NCBI GenBank assembly: GCA_022783665.1
Contig: JALFZJ010000056.1
Location: forward strand, 1 to 64,000
Reading direction: 5' to 3'
DNA from: Arcanobacterium sp.
GTDB taxonomy: Bacteria; Actinomycetota; Actinomycetes; Actinomycetales; Actinomycetaceae
Length of the DNA stretch: 64,000 nucleotides
The notes below the pieces were generated by a model. That model searched no databases and was not told the DNA's origin. It worked only from the letters and a program-made list of their open reading frames with translations. Position numbers and translations under genes: made by a program. This document shows positions 1-10,398 of this stretch, in pieces; position 1 is the stretch's first letter, and the number at the start of each line of letters is the position of its first letter.

Positions 1-554
1 CTTGTGGAGAGAGCTTTTGGCATTGGGCCCTCGGCGCTGACGGAGGCCATGGGCATGCTCAACCACCATTTCGCAGCAGCCGCCTGATCGGCGCAGAGCG
101 ACAGCCTACCTCTGACTGCCGCCAATCTTTGCAACAGAGCCTGCATGAACATTCTCGTGCTGGTAACAGCAAACGCCATCTGGTCGGTGAGTTGAGCACG
201 AGTAACACCCCTACCCAGATTAACCGCGAGTTCGGAGACGATACGGACCTCACCGTCATCGGTGATGTGGGAAATAATCTTCGGCGCAACCGTGTTTTGA
301 TGCCATGACTCGATGAACGAGCTGATTTCTTCACTGTTGTTCGCTGAAAAGTGCCGGACGGGGAAGCCGTAGATACACAGGATATGTTCGTGTTCGCCGT
401 CGAGGATGAATTTGAAGTGGATATCGTCAAGATAAGCTCTGACATCACCGCTGTCATCAACAAAGCAGGTAATGCCGTCAGATTGTAGTTGCTGCGCTAT
501 CAGCTCGCGGGTGATTGGCAGTAATTCTTGATCCAGATTAGAGTCTTCACTCAA
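1..554 (-). CDS. YbjN-domain protein, partial (runs off left edge)
   Basis: An open leftward frame starts at a TTG at 554, four codons after an in-frame stop, and stays open to base 1. It reads as an alpha/beta protein with the YbjN pattern: an N-terminal helix, strands around FVDDSGDVRAYLDD and FKFILDGE, then EHILCIYGFPVRHF, a central helix ending FIESWHQNTVAPK, the strand pair ISHITDDGEVRIVSEL, and a C-terminal helix after GVTRAQLTDQ. YbjN-like proteins in actinobacteria are usually about 160 residues and their biochemical role is poorly defined. Here the frame continues about 30 residues past the expected last helix, so the end may be extended or frameshifted. The start is weak because no clear ribosome binding site precedes it. 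Confidence 0.6.
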   Translation of the reverse strand, partial: MSEDSNLDQELLPITRELIAQQLQSDGITCFVDDSGDVRAYLDDIHFKFILDGEHEHILCIYGFPVRHFSANNSEEISSFIESWHQNTVAPKIISHITDDGEVRIVSELAVNLGRGVTRAQLTDQMAFAVTSTRMFMQALLQRLAAVRGRLSLCADQAAAAKWWLSMPMASVSAEGPMPKALST

Positions 555-643
555 TGTGCAAACCTACAATCAAACAAGCTTTCCAGTGGCAAAACCCAAA
601 TAGGGAGCTTCGTTGTAAGGTGAACCAACTATTACACGAAGAA

Positions 644-678
644 GCACCCTGCGAGTAATTGTATTACTTACAGGGTGC
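644..678 (-). terminator. Long hairpin downstream of tRNA-Leu
   Basis: GCACCCTG (644-651) pairs with CAGGGTGC (671-678), and inside it AGTAAT (654-659) pairs with ATTACT (663-668). It begins four bases after the 3' end of the leftward tRNA, where a terminator or processing hairpin is expected. There is no strong T-run after it. Confidence 0.55.
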
Positions 679-681
679 TAA

Positions 682-758
682 TGGTGCCCCCGGTGGGACT
701 CGAACCCACACTTGACAGATTTTAAGTCTGCTGCCTCTGCCGATTGGGCTACGGGGGC
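682..758 (-). tRNA. tRNA-Leu(TAA), with encoded CCA
   Basis: The acceptor strands GCCCCCG and CGGGGGC pair over 7 bp. The discriminator is A and CCA is encoded at 684-682. The T-arm is GTGGG-TTCGAGT-CCCAC. The anticodon loop CTTAAAA gives anticodon TAA (724-722), reading UUA. The variable region is only about five bases (CAAGT), whereas textbook bacterial tRNA-Leu has a long variable arm. The gene is clear; the amino-acid identity rests on the anticodon alone. Confidence 0.93.
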
Positions 759-809
759 ATGGCCTCTTATGGGCTAAGCTTCAGTGTACTAGCCACACCT
801 CAGCAGGCG

Positions 810-1829
810 CTAATCGCCCGCCTCAGCCGCCCACAGCGTCACGCCATCAAGAATGTCATGTTCAGAGGTTACCGCCTCCATAATCGGATGCTGAGTATGC
901 GCAGTCCTCTCCACCACCCTGCGCACCACCTGCTGCCACACCAAAGCTCCCGCATGAATCACATCCGCCCTACCCGGATGCATAAACCCAAGAGCGCGAC
1001 GCTCACCAAGAGACGCCCGCAGAAACCACTCACACACTTCGTCGATCTGTGGCCACGTCAAACGAGTACCGTGAATCCTCTCAGGTACATAACTCTCAAG
1101 CCCCAGAGCCTGAGCAGTCACCGTCGTCACCGTGCCAGCGAGCCCCACAAGCACATGTGGCGAGCTTAAATCGATCTGCTGCTCCGCGGCATCAAGGAGC
1201 GCATTCACATCAGCGCGAGCCGCAACAATCTCCGCATCAGTCACGGGATCAGAATGCAGGTGGCGCTCACGCATACGCACACTACCCACATCCATTGAAT
1301 ACGAGGCCACAACCTGCCCATCAGGCCTGCCCAAAGCGAGCTCCGTAGAACCCCCGCCAAGATCGACCGTGAGAATGAGCCGTTCATCCCCCGCAGGCAC
1401 GGCGTCTCCTCCGCTACCCGCTCCAGCAGTAGAGCCAAGTAACTCAGAACCCAATGCCGAAATCGCTCCACGGAAAGAAAAACGCGCCTCGTCGTCCCCG
1501 CTAATCACCCGAGGATCCACCCCAAGCCGCTCGCGCACACCAGCGATAAACACGTCACGGTTCGAGGCGTCACGCGAAGCAGACGTAGCCACAAAACGAA
1601 TCGCTTCAACGCCGTAGCGATCACACTGTGCGGCGTAATCACTCACCACATCGAGCGTGCGCTGCAAAGCATCCGGATCGAAGCGCCCAGTGCGATCCAC
1701 CCCTTCGCCAAGACGTACAATCTCCATCCGCCGCACAATATCATCGAGCGCAGCACCATTCGCCCCTGGCACATCTGCAATCAGTAGACGGATCGAGTTC
1801 GTACCACAGTCGATTCCAGCAACTCTCAC
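810..1829 (-). CDS. ppx: Exopolyphosphatase / pppGpp phosphatase (Ppx/GppA family)
   Basis: This 339-residue protein belongs to the ASKHA-fold Ppx/GppA family, which hydrolyses polyphosphate ends or converts pppGpp to ppGpp in the cytoplasm. The N-terminal phosphate motif GIDCGTNSIRLLIAD is at about residues 5-19, ATSASRD at 81-87 and the second phosphate loop DLGGGSTEL at about 156-164. A short Gly/Ala-rich insertion precedes that loop (131-149). The length fits the short actinobacterial form without a C-terminal HD domain. Its ATG overlaps the stop of the upstream DUF501 gene by four bases, so the two are probably translationally coupled, as is usual in actinobacteria. Sequence alone does not separate polyphosphatase from pppGpp phosphatase activity. 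Confidence 0.93.
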   Translation of the reverse strand: MRVAGIDCGTNSIRLLIADVPGANGAALDDIVRRMEIVRLGEGVDRTGRFDPDALQRTLDVVSDYAAQCDRYGVEAIRFVATSASRDASNRDVFIAGVRERLGVDPRVISGDDEARFSFRGAISALGSELLGSTAGAGSGGDAVPAGDERLILTVDLGGGSTELALGRPDGQVVASYSMDVGSVRMRERHLHSDPVTDAEIVAARADVNALLDAAEQQIDLSSPHVLVGLAGTVTTVTAQALGLESYVPERIHGTRLTWPQIDEVCEWFLRASLGERRALGFMHPGRADVIHAGALVWQQVVRRVVERTAHTQHPIMEAVTSEHDILDGVTLWAAEAGD

Positions 1830-2410
1830 AATTCATCCTCCGTCACCTGCGTCTCACCACAACGGCACACATCCGAATCCCATCCGATCATGTCGAGGGC
1901 TTCATCGCCAAGCAAGCACACGCCTCTCCCAACCGCAAGCGAAAAACCGGCCAAAGCATGCAAGCACTTCACGCGATCAGGCATACCACCAGCGGATTTA
2001 CGCCCGAGCTCCGGCACCACTTCAAGAATCTCGCGTCGTGCCACATAGGTGCGATGTGCCGCTTCGTGGTTCGCTGCAAGCTCCGCTTCTGTTCGCAGCC
2101 GCTCATTCATCGGCACCATCCCGCCGCTGCTTTCAATACGCGAAATCGCCCGCACAACCCAAGGCAGCGACAGATAAAAAAGCGTCGGGAAAGGAGAACC
2201 ATCCGGTAGACGCGGATACGTGATCGTCACCGCTGGCGCGCCACATGCGCAACGAGCACCAATACCTACCAAGCCACGCGGCTCACGCTCCAGTTGAGCG
2301 GTGAGCGTCTCCGCGTCACCAGGCCTAATCTCACTCGCATTGGAAGCCACTTGCCGCAAAACGTCAATGCTTATGTCCGGAGGTGTCGTATATGTTGGCG
2401 TCACTCTCAA
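1826..2410 (-). CDS. DUF501 family protein
   Basis: This 194-residue protein is recognised as DUF501, a family found mainly in actinobacteria and nearly always between the FtsB/DivIC-like gene and ppx. Features include a Cys pair (ARCACGAPA), a YPRLPDGSPFPTLFYLSLP block, the GGMPDRVKCLHAL block and a C-terminal CRCG. The conserved Cys and His suggest a metal site, but no activity is established. The start is a TTG at 2410 with a good GAGGAAG Shine-Dalgarno just upstream. It overlaps ppx downstream by four bases. Function is unknown; the conserved neighbours hint at division or polyphosphate/alarmone metabolism. Confidence 0.88.
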   Translation of the reverse strand: MRVTPTYTTPPDISIDVLRQVASNASEIRPGDAETLTAQLEREPRGLVGIGARCACGAPAVTITYPRLPDGSPFPTLFYLSLPWVVRAISRIESSGGMVPMNERLRTEAELAANHEAAHRTYVARREILEVVPELGRKSAGGMPDRVKCLHALAGFSLAVGRGVCLLGDEALDMIGWDSDVCRCGETQVTEDEL

Positions 2411-2464
2411 TTCTTCCTCTCGTTATGCCTGGAATATATTACCTCCAAGCGAGCGCCGACGCGA

Positions 2465-3451
2465 TTAGTTGCTACGAGCTTCAGATGCGTCAGACTCTGC
2501 CGCATCGCTCTCGGCACCCGTTGCAGCGCGGGTATCGCCATCAGGAGTATCAGCTTCTAAATCAGCAGGCTCAGAGGTGCCACTCTCGGGCGCATTCAGC
2601 ACCGGCACCTGCTCTGGATTATTGAGCACCTGCGTAGCCTTAGACGTCACCACGATTGAATCCCATGCCGTCAAATAGAAAGGAGTGGCCGCGCGGCGCT
2701 CATCAAGAGCTTTTTGCGCAAGCTGCTTCGGCGTGCCCTTCACTTCGCCCAAGGCACCGTCGTCAAGAAGGTAAAGCGTTTGCCCCGGCATTACGTAGCC
2801 GAGCCGTTTACGTGCCTGAGACTGCACGAACACTGGATCTTTCCACAGCGCAAGCTCTTGCTCAAGCTGCTCAATATGCGTGCGCGAATCCTCCAGTTGC
2901 GCAAGGAGTTCCCGTTTTTCCTCTTGTTGTACGAGATAGTTCTTCAACGGTGAAGCCACCATCACAACAGCGAGCGCCAAAAAAGCCAGTACCGCCACGG
3001 TGCGTACAGAGATCGTACGAGTCGCATTCCCAGCGGCATAGCTGAGCCTCGTTCCTTCAGCGAAATAACGTTTGCGCCGCCTCACATAGGCTCGCATCCG
3101 CCCCCACAACGCAAACCGAGGCGTGCGCTTACGTACAGCTCGCGGTGATTGACGCCGTCTGCCTGAGCCCGTACCTGATGCGCCTAGCCTCCTCGCGCCA
3201 TTCGCACTGGTTCTCGGTATATCTTCGCCTCTTGAGCCATGCTGCCCCTGAGGGTTCGGTACGCCTTGCCTGCCGGCAGTATTATCGCCGGATCGAGCCG
3301 GGCTTGGATACATACGTGACGCCGCTGCACGCGAGGAGCGCGCACCACCGGGGCGCGCTGTGCGAGGTGTGTTCGGGCGTCGCTGATTCATACATACAAG
3401 TGTATTCGCCCCGGACGCGAATAGCGGTGTGCGGCGTGCGTGATTCACCAC
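2465..3451 (-). CDS. FtsB/DivIC-family septum formation initiator with long basic N-terminus
   Basis: The recognisable part is a single membrane span near residues 147-167 (VAVLAFLALAVVMVASPL) followed by a coiled coil (QQEEKRELLAQLEDSRTHIEQ) and the FtsB-like ALWKDPVFVQSQARKRLGYVMPG segment. Such proteins join FtsL and FtsQ in the divisome, with the coiled coil outside the membrane. About 145 Arg/Pro/Ser-rich, probably disordered residues precede the span and an acidic tail (DLEADTPDGDTR...) ends the protein. The listed start is a GTG directly after a stop and has no good ribosome site; an ATG at 3391 is an alternative. It lies between eno and DUF501, the classic actinobacterial position. 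Confidence 0.85.
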   Translation of the reverse strand: MVNHARRTPLFASGANTLVCMNQRRPNTPRTARPGGARSSRAAASRMYPSPARSGDNTAGRQGVPNPQGQHGSRGEDIPRTSANGARRLGASGTGSGRRRQSPRAVRKRTPRFALWGRMRAYVRRRKRYFAEGTRLSYAAGNATRTISVRTVAVLAFLALAVVMVASPLKNYLVQQEEKRELLAQLEDSRTHIEQLEQELALWKDPVFVQSQARKRLGYVMPGQTLYLLDDGALGEVKGTPKQLAQKALDERRAATPFYLTAWDSIVVTSKATQVLNNPEQVPVLNAPESGTSEPADLEADTPDGDTRAATGAESDAAESDASEARSN

Positions 3452-3616
3452 TAGCCGCCCAAGACGCCGCTACAGAATAAACACCAGCCCACAATTTGCG
3501 CTCGTTCGCACATACCTACTGGGCACACACACGCTGGGCACATACGCACAGGGGACGTCCATGCAATCGCAGGCTTATAGGCCAAATCGCACCGCCACAT
3601 CATGCTTCGATACAAC

Positions 3617-3648
3617 GGAGGGGATGCAGCGCATACTGCATCCCCTCC
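3617..3648 (-). terminator. Strong hairpin downstream of eno
   Basis: GGAGGGGATGCAG (3617-3629) and CTGCATCCCCTCC (3636-3648) form a perfect 13-bp stem with a six-base loop. It lies about 80 bases after the leftward eno stop, between eno and the FtsB-like gene. It has no long T-run, so it may act as a terminator or as an attenuator and 3'-end stabiliser. Confidence 0.65.
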
Positions 3649-3726
3649 ACATAGCCTATTCATTTATGCGATAGACTCTCCCACAGCTTCCTGCGGAACG
3701 AATCCGAGCGGGATCAGATCCCCAGC

Positions 3727-5022
<1,296 letters not shown>

Positions 5023-5261
5023 TCATACAGTTATTTCCAAAGCACATCGCTAGCGCTCGCCAGCTCAAGCACTTCGGTGGCTCTTATGCGACCAGCATTC
5101 AAGCCATCGTTTCCATTCTCCTACGAAAGCGCCACAGCGGCACAATTCCTTCCCAACTTGCGCGATCAATTTCGCACATTGAAAACACATGCCGAGCAGT
5201 TTTGGGACTTTCGGCGTGTACCCACGTTCATTGAATCTCGCCTGAACGCACAATCTCACCG

Positions 5262-8200
5262 CTAGTTCGCGATGAATATGGCATTGATAAACTGCGATAC
5301 AAACTCGAGCAACTCCTCATTCTCAAGCTGCTTCTCAGCGCCCATCAGGCGCGCCTCACTCACAACTGGCACCAAAAGCGTGCGCACCGCCGGTTTAGCG
5401 AGAGCCTTCGGGTAAAGACGACGCAGGCGAGCCTGGCGCGAATCAGATAACACCACTGGCGCAAAACGTACGTTTCGGCCCATCATGGTGATTTCCTCAA
5501 TCCCCGCGTGACGTGCCATTTCACGCAACTGTGAAATATCAAAGAGGCGCTCCACCGATTCTGGAATCTTGCCGTAACGGTCGAGAAGTTCCGCACGCAC
5601 AGCCTCGCGGGCTTCTTCATTTGCCGCGTATGCGATCTTCGAATAGATCTCCAGGCGAAGCCTTTCAGAAGTTACCCATGATTCAGGCACATACGCCTCG
5701 ATAGGCAGCTCGATACGAATATCGCTCGACGCCTCGCCGCCATCGGCTCCGGACTTCCCGGTGAGCTGAGCTACCGCGTCTGAAACCATGCGGATATACA
5801 GATCAAAGCCTACGCCTGCTATATGCCCGCTTTGTTCACCGCCGAGAAGGTTGCCAGCTCCGCGTATCTCGAGGTCTTTCAACGCCACCTGGATGCCGGC
5901 ACCAAGTTCAGTATGCGCAGCGATCGTACGCAGGCGCTCGATAGCAGTCTCCGTCATCGCCTTTCCGGGCGGATAAAGGAAGTAGGCGTATGCACGCTCG
6001 CGCCCGCGCCCTACGCGCCCGCGAAGCTGATGCAACTGCGACAACCCCAGACGCTGAGCATCTTCAACGATAAGAGTATTCGCATTTGAAATATCGAGGC
6101 CGGTCTCCACGATCGTGGTGCACACGAGCACGTCTATTTCTTTCTCCCAAAACTGCTCGATTACCGACTCTAGCTGGAATTCACTCATTTTTCCGTGTGC
6201 GATGCCTATGCGCGCTTCAGGTGCAAGCTGTGCAAGGTGTGAGGCAGTCTTATCGATACTCTCAGTGCGGTTGTGAATATAAAACACTTGGCCATCGCGC
6301 ATTAGCTCACGGCGAATAGCGGCAACAATCTGCTTATCTTCTTGAGCACCTACATAGGTGAGAATCGGGTGGCGTTCCTCAGGCGGAGTAGCGAGGGTGC
6401 TCATCTGGCGAATACCCGTCACGGCCATTTCAAGCGTGCGCGGAATCGGAGTTGCGCTCATCGCAAGCACATCCACCGCAGGATACAACTGCTTCAACGT
6501 CTCTTTATGCTCCACACCGAAGCGCTGTTCTTCGTCGATAATAACGAGACCCAGATCCTTAAACCGTACGTCGCCCGTAATGAGCTTGTGGGTGCCGATC
6601 ACCACATCTATCGTGCCATCACGCAATCCTTTTTTGACGCCGTCGGCCTCCTTTTGAGTTTGGAAGCGTGAGAGCGTGGCGACGCTTACCGGAAATCCTG
6701 CATAGCGCTCTTTGAACGTGTCTTCATGTTGTTCTACGAGAAGCGTGGTGGGCACGAGCACAGCAACTTGTTTGCCGTCTTGCACGGCCTTGAAAGCTGC
6801 ACGAACGGCAATCTCCGTCTTACCGTAGCCAACATCGCCTGAAATCAAACGATCCATCGGCTCAAGCGACTCCATATCGCGCTTGACTTCCTCGATCGTG
6901 GAGAGCTGATCGGGAGTTTCTTGAAACTCGAACGCATCTTCGAGTTCGTGCTGCCATGGAGTATCTGGCGAAAAGGCAAAACCACGCGTAGCCCGACGCT
7001 GGGCATACAGGCGAATAAGCTCCTTCGCGATCTGTTTGACCGCCGCCTTCGCTTTCGCTTTCGTCTTGGCCCAGTCGGCACCGCCCATTTTTGATAGTGA
7101 CGGCGCATCCCCACCCACGTACTTAGAGATCTGATCGAGCTGATCTGTGGGCACCCACAGCTCATCGCGTGAGCCACCACGTTTACTGGCAGCGTATTCA
7201 AGCACCACGTATTCGCGTTGTGGCCCACCAGGGCCTCCGAGATTGCGTTTCGCGAGCTTCACGAACTGGGCAATACCGTGGCGTTCATGCACCACGAAAT
7301 CACCAGGTTTGAGCTGAAGTGGATCTACTTGCGCCTTACGCCGTTTGGGCATTTTTCGCGTAGCGCCTCCGCGCGAACGCACGCGAGCCAGCAAATCACG
7401 CGCCGAAAGGAATGCGAAATGGGAATCCTCGGCCACAAATCCTGAACGCAGAGCGAAATTGACGATAGTAACATCGCGTTTGGGGATATCGTGTGGCAAT
7501 ACCTCCTTAAAACTTGCCGGAATCTCAGCATCGGCAAGTTGATTGCGCAGTCGCCGTGCTAAACCAGCACCTTCAGCAGCCACAACCACACGCCAGTTTT
7601 CCCGTGCTAGCCCACCAAGCCAATCGAATGCCGCCTGCGTATTCCCAGCAAACTGAGGCACCTCACGAAAACCGAGATCAACGGCGTCTGCCATAGTGAA
7701 GGCACCCAGGCTCCACCAGGCGAAACCACGTGCGCGCGCGTCATCGCGGGCTTCACTTACAGTAGCGAATGAGGCTGCTTCCACCTGCACTGGCACTGCA
7801 CCACCGTCAGCTGCTGCGCTCCACGCCGCGGCCAAAAACTCGTTGCTCGTAGATATAAGAGATTCTGCGTGTGCTTCTATTCTTTCAGGCTCAAGGGCAA
7901 CAATTCGCGTAGCGGGCGGGAATTGCGACACGAGTGGCACCATTTCGCCAAGCAAAACTGGAGCGAGAGACTCCATTCCCTCCACAGCAATGCCTTGAGC
8001 GATTTTATCGAGCATATCCACCGCACCCGGCAAAGTCGCAAGCGCTTTTGCGGCACGTGAGCGCACGTCGTCCGTCAAGAGAATTTCACGGCACGGCGGG
8101 GCATAGAGTTCATCGACTGCACTTTGCGAACGTTGGTCACTCACGGAGAATTCGCGAATCTCGTCTACGTCGTCACCGAAGAACTCAACACGTAGCGGAT

Positions 8201-8855
8201 GATCAGCAGTAGGAGGAAACACATCGATGATACCGCCTCGCACAGCAAATTCGCCGCGTTGATCCACCATATCCACGCGCGTATATGCGTTTGAGACGAG
8301 CCGCTCTTGCAACTCGGTGAAATCGATTGAATCTCCAACGCGTAGGCGCACCGGCTCTACATCACCAAGCCCCGCCGCAATAGGCTGCAACAATGCCCTG
8401 ATGGGCGTCACAAGCACCTGCAGCTCGCTGAACTCTTCGGGGTGCGCAAGCCTGCGTAATACCGTGAGACGGCGTGCCACGGTATCGTTCCTCGGGGAGA
8501 GTCTCTCATGCGGTAGAGTCTCCCATGCGGGGAAGACGTCGATCGCTTGGCGAGGAAGAAATGCCTCCAGTTCGTGAGCGAGGTTCTCCGCGTCCGGATC
8601 TGAGGGGGTGACGATCACATGAAGTGACGTTGCAAATGTGCCGCCAGATGCTCTAGCGCGCGGCGAATCCGTAGAATCATCGGATGTATCGGCATTATTC
8701 GATGCTTGAGTGGGCACACGTAAGCGGCGGATCATCTCTGCAATAACGGGAGCTGCCGCACCGCGCGGAGCGGAAATATGTGCATCAGTGTGCAACTCCA
8801 ACTCGGCAAATGCGGGGCTTTCGCCAACAACGCTAAGTATTGGGCGAAGATCCAT
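5262..8855 (-). CDS. mfd: Transcription-repair coupling factor Mfd
   Basis: Mfd removes RNA polymerase stalled at lesions and recruits UvrA. The 1197 residues show the full layout: UvrB-like N-terminal domains (AFLPRQAIDVFPAWETLPHE), an RNA-polymerase-interacting domain around PGDFVVHERHGIAQF, and a RecG-like motor with Walker A GDVGYGKTEIA near residue 670, DEEQRFG near 773, the SATPIPRTLEMA motif and the QLRGRVGRGRERAYA motif VI. A C-terminal UvrA-binding-like domain follows. It lies between pth and eno; the mazG gene often found after mfd is absent. Its ATG is preceded by AAGGAT. Confidence 0.97.
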   Translation of the reverse strand: MDLRPILSVVGESPAFAELELHTDAHISAPRGAAAPVIAEMIRRLRVPTQASNNADTSDDSTDSPRARASGGTFATSLHVIVTPSDPDAENLAHELEAFLPRQAIDVFPAWETLPHERLSPRNDTVARRLTVLRRLAHPEEFSELQVLVTPIRALLQPIAAGLGDVEPVRLRVGDSIDFTELQERLVSNAYTRVDMVDQRGEFAVRGGIIDVFPPTADHPLRVEFFGDDVDEIREFSVSDQRSQSAVDELYAPPCREILLTDDVRSRAAKALATLPGAVDMLDKIAQGIAVEGMESLAPVLLGEMVPLVSQFPPATRIVALEPERIEAHAESLISTSNEFLAAAWSAAADGGAVPVQVEAASFATVSEARDDARARGFAWWSLGAFTMADAVDLGFREVPQFAGNTQAAFDWLGGLARENWRVVVAAEGAGLARRLRNQLADAEIPASFKEVLPHDIPKRDVTIVNFALRSGFVAEDSHFAFLSARDLLARVRSRGGATRKMPKRRKAQVDPLQLKPGDFVVHERHGIAQFVKLAKRNLGGPGGPQREYVVLEYAASKRGGSRDELWVPTDQLDQISKYVGGDAPSLSKMGGADWAKTKAKAKAAVKQIAKELIRLYAQRRATRGFAFSPDTPWQHELEDAFEFQETPDQLSTIEEVKRDMESLEPMDRLISGDVGYGKTEIAVRAAFKAVQDGKQVAVLVPTTLLVEQHEDTFKERYAGFPVSVATLSRFQTQKEADGVKKGLRDGTIDVVIGTHKLITGDVRFKDLGLVIIDEEQRFGVEHKETLKQLYPAVDVLAMSATPIPRTLEMAVTGIRQMSTLATPPEERHPILTYVGAQEDKQIVAAIRRELMRDGQVFYIHNRTESIDKTASHLAQLAPEARIGIAHGKMSEFQLESVIEQFWEKEIDVLVCTTIVETGLDISNANTLIVEDAQRLGLSQLHQLRGRVGRGRERAYAYFLYPPGKAMTETAIERLRTIAAHTELGAGIQVALKDLEIRGAGNLLGGEQSGHIAGVGFDLYIRMVSDAVAQLTGKSGADGGEASSDIRIELPIEAYVPESWVTSERLRLEIYSKIAYAANEEAREAVRAELLDRYGKIPESVERLFDISQLREMARHAGIEEITMMGRNVRFAPVVLSDSRQARLRRLYPKALAKPAVRTLLVPVVSEARLMGAEKQLENEELLEFVSQFINAIFIAN

Positions 8856-8912
8856 CAGTTCATCATCCTTTTGCTAGGTTCAGGCTTGTCACGGCGGATG
8901 TAGGGCAAGTGT

Positions 8913-9503
8913 TTATTGCCGCGCGCTATGGAGGCGCATCGTGGCCTGCTCAAGCCCGTGGAGCATAACATCCTCCACGGCGTCAGCCGCCTGTGAAATC
9001 AGGAGGCCGAGTTCTTTTCTTTCAGCAGACGTGAAAGCACCTAGCACATAGTCTGCTGGATCTTGGCGTGCAGGCGGACGCCCGATGCCAAATCGCAGGC
9101 GAATATAGTCACGTGTGCCCAGGCTTTGGGAAATCGACTTCAGGCCATTGTGGCCTCCTTCTCCACCTCCACGTTTGAGCTTAAGCGTGGAAAAAGGAAG
9201 GTCGAGATCGTCGTGAATCACGATGAGGTTCTTTGGGCTAGCGTTGAAATATGCTAGGAGTGACGCCGTGGGCCCGCCCGTGGTGTTCATATAACCTTGT
9301 GAAATCGCCAAGATCACCTGCTCACCGAGTTCTCCAGGTGCCATGCCAATTCGGGCGGATGCTGCGTAGGTACCAGATTGCTTATGCCGCGATAGCTGCA
9401 CGCCAATCCTGTTGGCGAGCTCGCTGATCACCATGTGCCCTATATTGTGCCTAGTGTTTTCGTAACGCGATCCAGGATTGCCGAGCCCCAACACCGTATA
9501 CAT
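8913..9503 (-). CDS. pth: Peptidyl-tRNA hydrolase
   Basis: Pth cleaves the ester bond of peptidyl-tRNA released from stalled ribosomes, recycling tRNA. This 196-residue protein has the family signatures: GLGNPGSRYENTRHNIGHMV with catalytic His near residue 20, the MNTTGGPTASLLAYF segment, the VIHDDLDLP motif with the catalytic Asp, and LKRGGGEGGHNGLKSI. The start has GAGGTGAACG just before the ATG. It lies between rplY and mfd in the usual actinobacterial order. Confidence 0.97.
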   Translation of the reverse strand: MYTVLGLGNPGSRYENTRHNIGHMVISELANRIGVQLSRHKQSGTYAASARIGMAPGELGEQVILAISQGYMNTTGGPTASLLAYFNASPKNLIVIHDDLDLPFSTLKLKRGGGEGGHNGLKSISQSLGTRDYIRLRFGIGRPPARQDPADYVLGAFTSAERKELGLLISQAADAVEDVMLHGLEQATMRLHSARQ

Positions 9504-9676
9504 CGTTCACCTCATCGCCTATCCTGCTTACTGTTTAGCATCCGCGCCACGTGCATTTGCTCCGATGCCGCCGTAACCATGCGTGCTCACGAATCGCTGT
9601 GGCACGGCCGCTCTACGCCCACCCATGCAATCACTTACATGCGAATAACTCCAACTTATCCATGGTAAATGACGCC

Positions 9677-9722
9677 GCCGGGTTTTCAATACCGCACTTC
9701 ACGTACGGCATGAAAACCCGGC
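9677..9722 (-). terminator. Terminator hairpin after rplY
   Basis: GCCGGGTTTTCA (9677-9688) pairs perfectly over 12 bp with TGAAAACCCGGC (9711-9722) around a 22-base loop. It lies about 50 bases after the leftward rplY stop. In the leftward sense the 3' strand carries a TTTT within the stem, not after it. Confidence 0.65.
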
Positions 9723-9774
9723 AGTCTCATATATTCAATCGAATATGGAAAGCTAGTTCAGCTTGCTAGCTCAA

Positions 9775-10398
9775 TCACTCAGCATCTTCACTGGCTGCTT
9801 CTGCGCTCTCAGCCTCTGCGCCTTCGCCCTCAGCACCAGGCTCTGGAAGATCCTCAAGCTGTGGAATAGCAATAACTACCACGATAGCTTCTGGATCGGT
9901 GACGGCGGTGACGTCCTTCGGGAGGTCCAGATCGGCAACCGTAATCTGCGTGCCGTCCTCTTTACCTTCCACATTCACCGTGAGCGATTCTGGAATCTCG
10001 AGTGCCGGAACTTCAACGGCAACATTCATCAATTCCACTGTAGCTACAGCAGCGCCGAATGGTTCACCTTCAAGCAGCACAGGAATTTCAACTTCGACCT
10101 TCTGGTTAGGATCCACGCGCAGCAAGTCCACATGCTCAATAATGCGCGACAACGGATTGCGCTGCACATCTTTCACAAGAGCGAGCTGCTGCTCAGAGTC
10201 AAGCTCAATGGTAAGCAGGGCATTCGGATTAGAACGCACCAGCATGTAGAGTTCATGCGCATCGAAACTCAGGTGCTGTGGATCCGAATCGTGCCCGTAA
10301 ATCACCGCTGGTGTGCGCCCTGCGCGGCGAAGCTGACGCGATGCGCCCTTACCAAAAGACTCGCGCGCCTGCGCCTTAAGGATTTCAGTATTTGCCAT
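9775..10398 (-). CDS. rplY: Ribosomal protein bL25, long form (Ctc-type)
   Basis: bL25 binds 5S rRNA in the large subunit; the two-domain Ctc form is linked to general stress. The 207 residues contain the N-terminal 5S-binding domain (LKAQARESFGKGASRQLRR, TPAVIYG), the second beta-rich domain (KVEVEIPVLLEGEPFG, VEVPALEIPESLTV) and a C-terminal acidic, Ala/Glu-rich tail. The ATG at 10398 is chosen because GGAGATAGG lies just upstream; the frame extends 18 codons further but those residues do not match the family. It is followed by pth. Confidence 0.95.
   Translation of the reverse strand: MANTEILKAQARESFGKGASRQLRRAGRTPAVIYGHDSDPQHLSFDAHELYMLVRSNPNALLTIELDSEQQLALVKDVQRNPLSRIIEHVDLLRVDPNQKVEVEIPVLLEGEPFGAAVATVELMNVAVEVPALEIPESLTVNVEGKEDGTQITVADLDLPKDVTAVTDPEAIVVVIAIPQLEDLPEPGAEGEGAEAESAEAASEDAE

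Noticed and set aside
1..87. Rightward frame ending at 87 that could be the tail of a plus-strand gene
   Set aside because: Only 28 residues are visible and they overlap the better-supported leftward YbjN frame.
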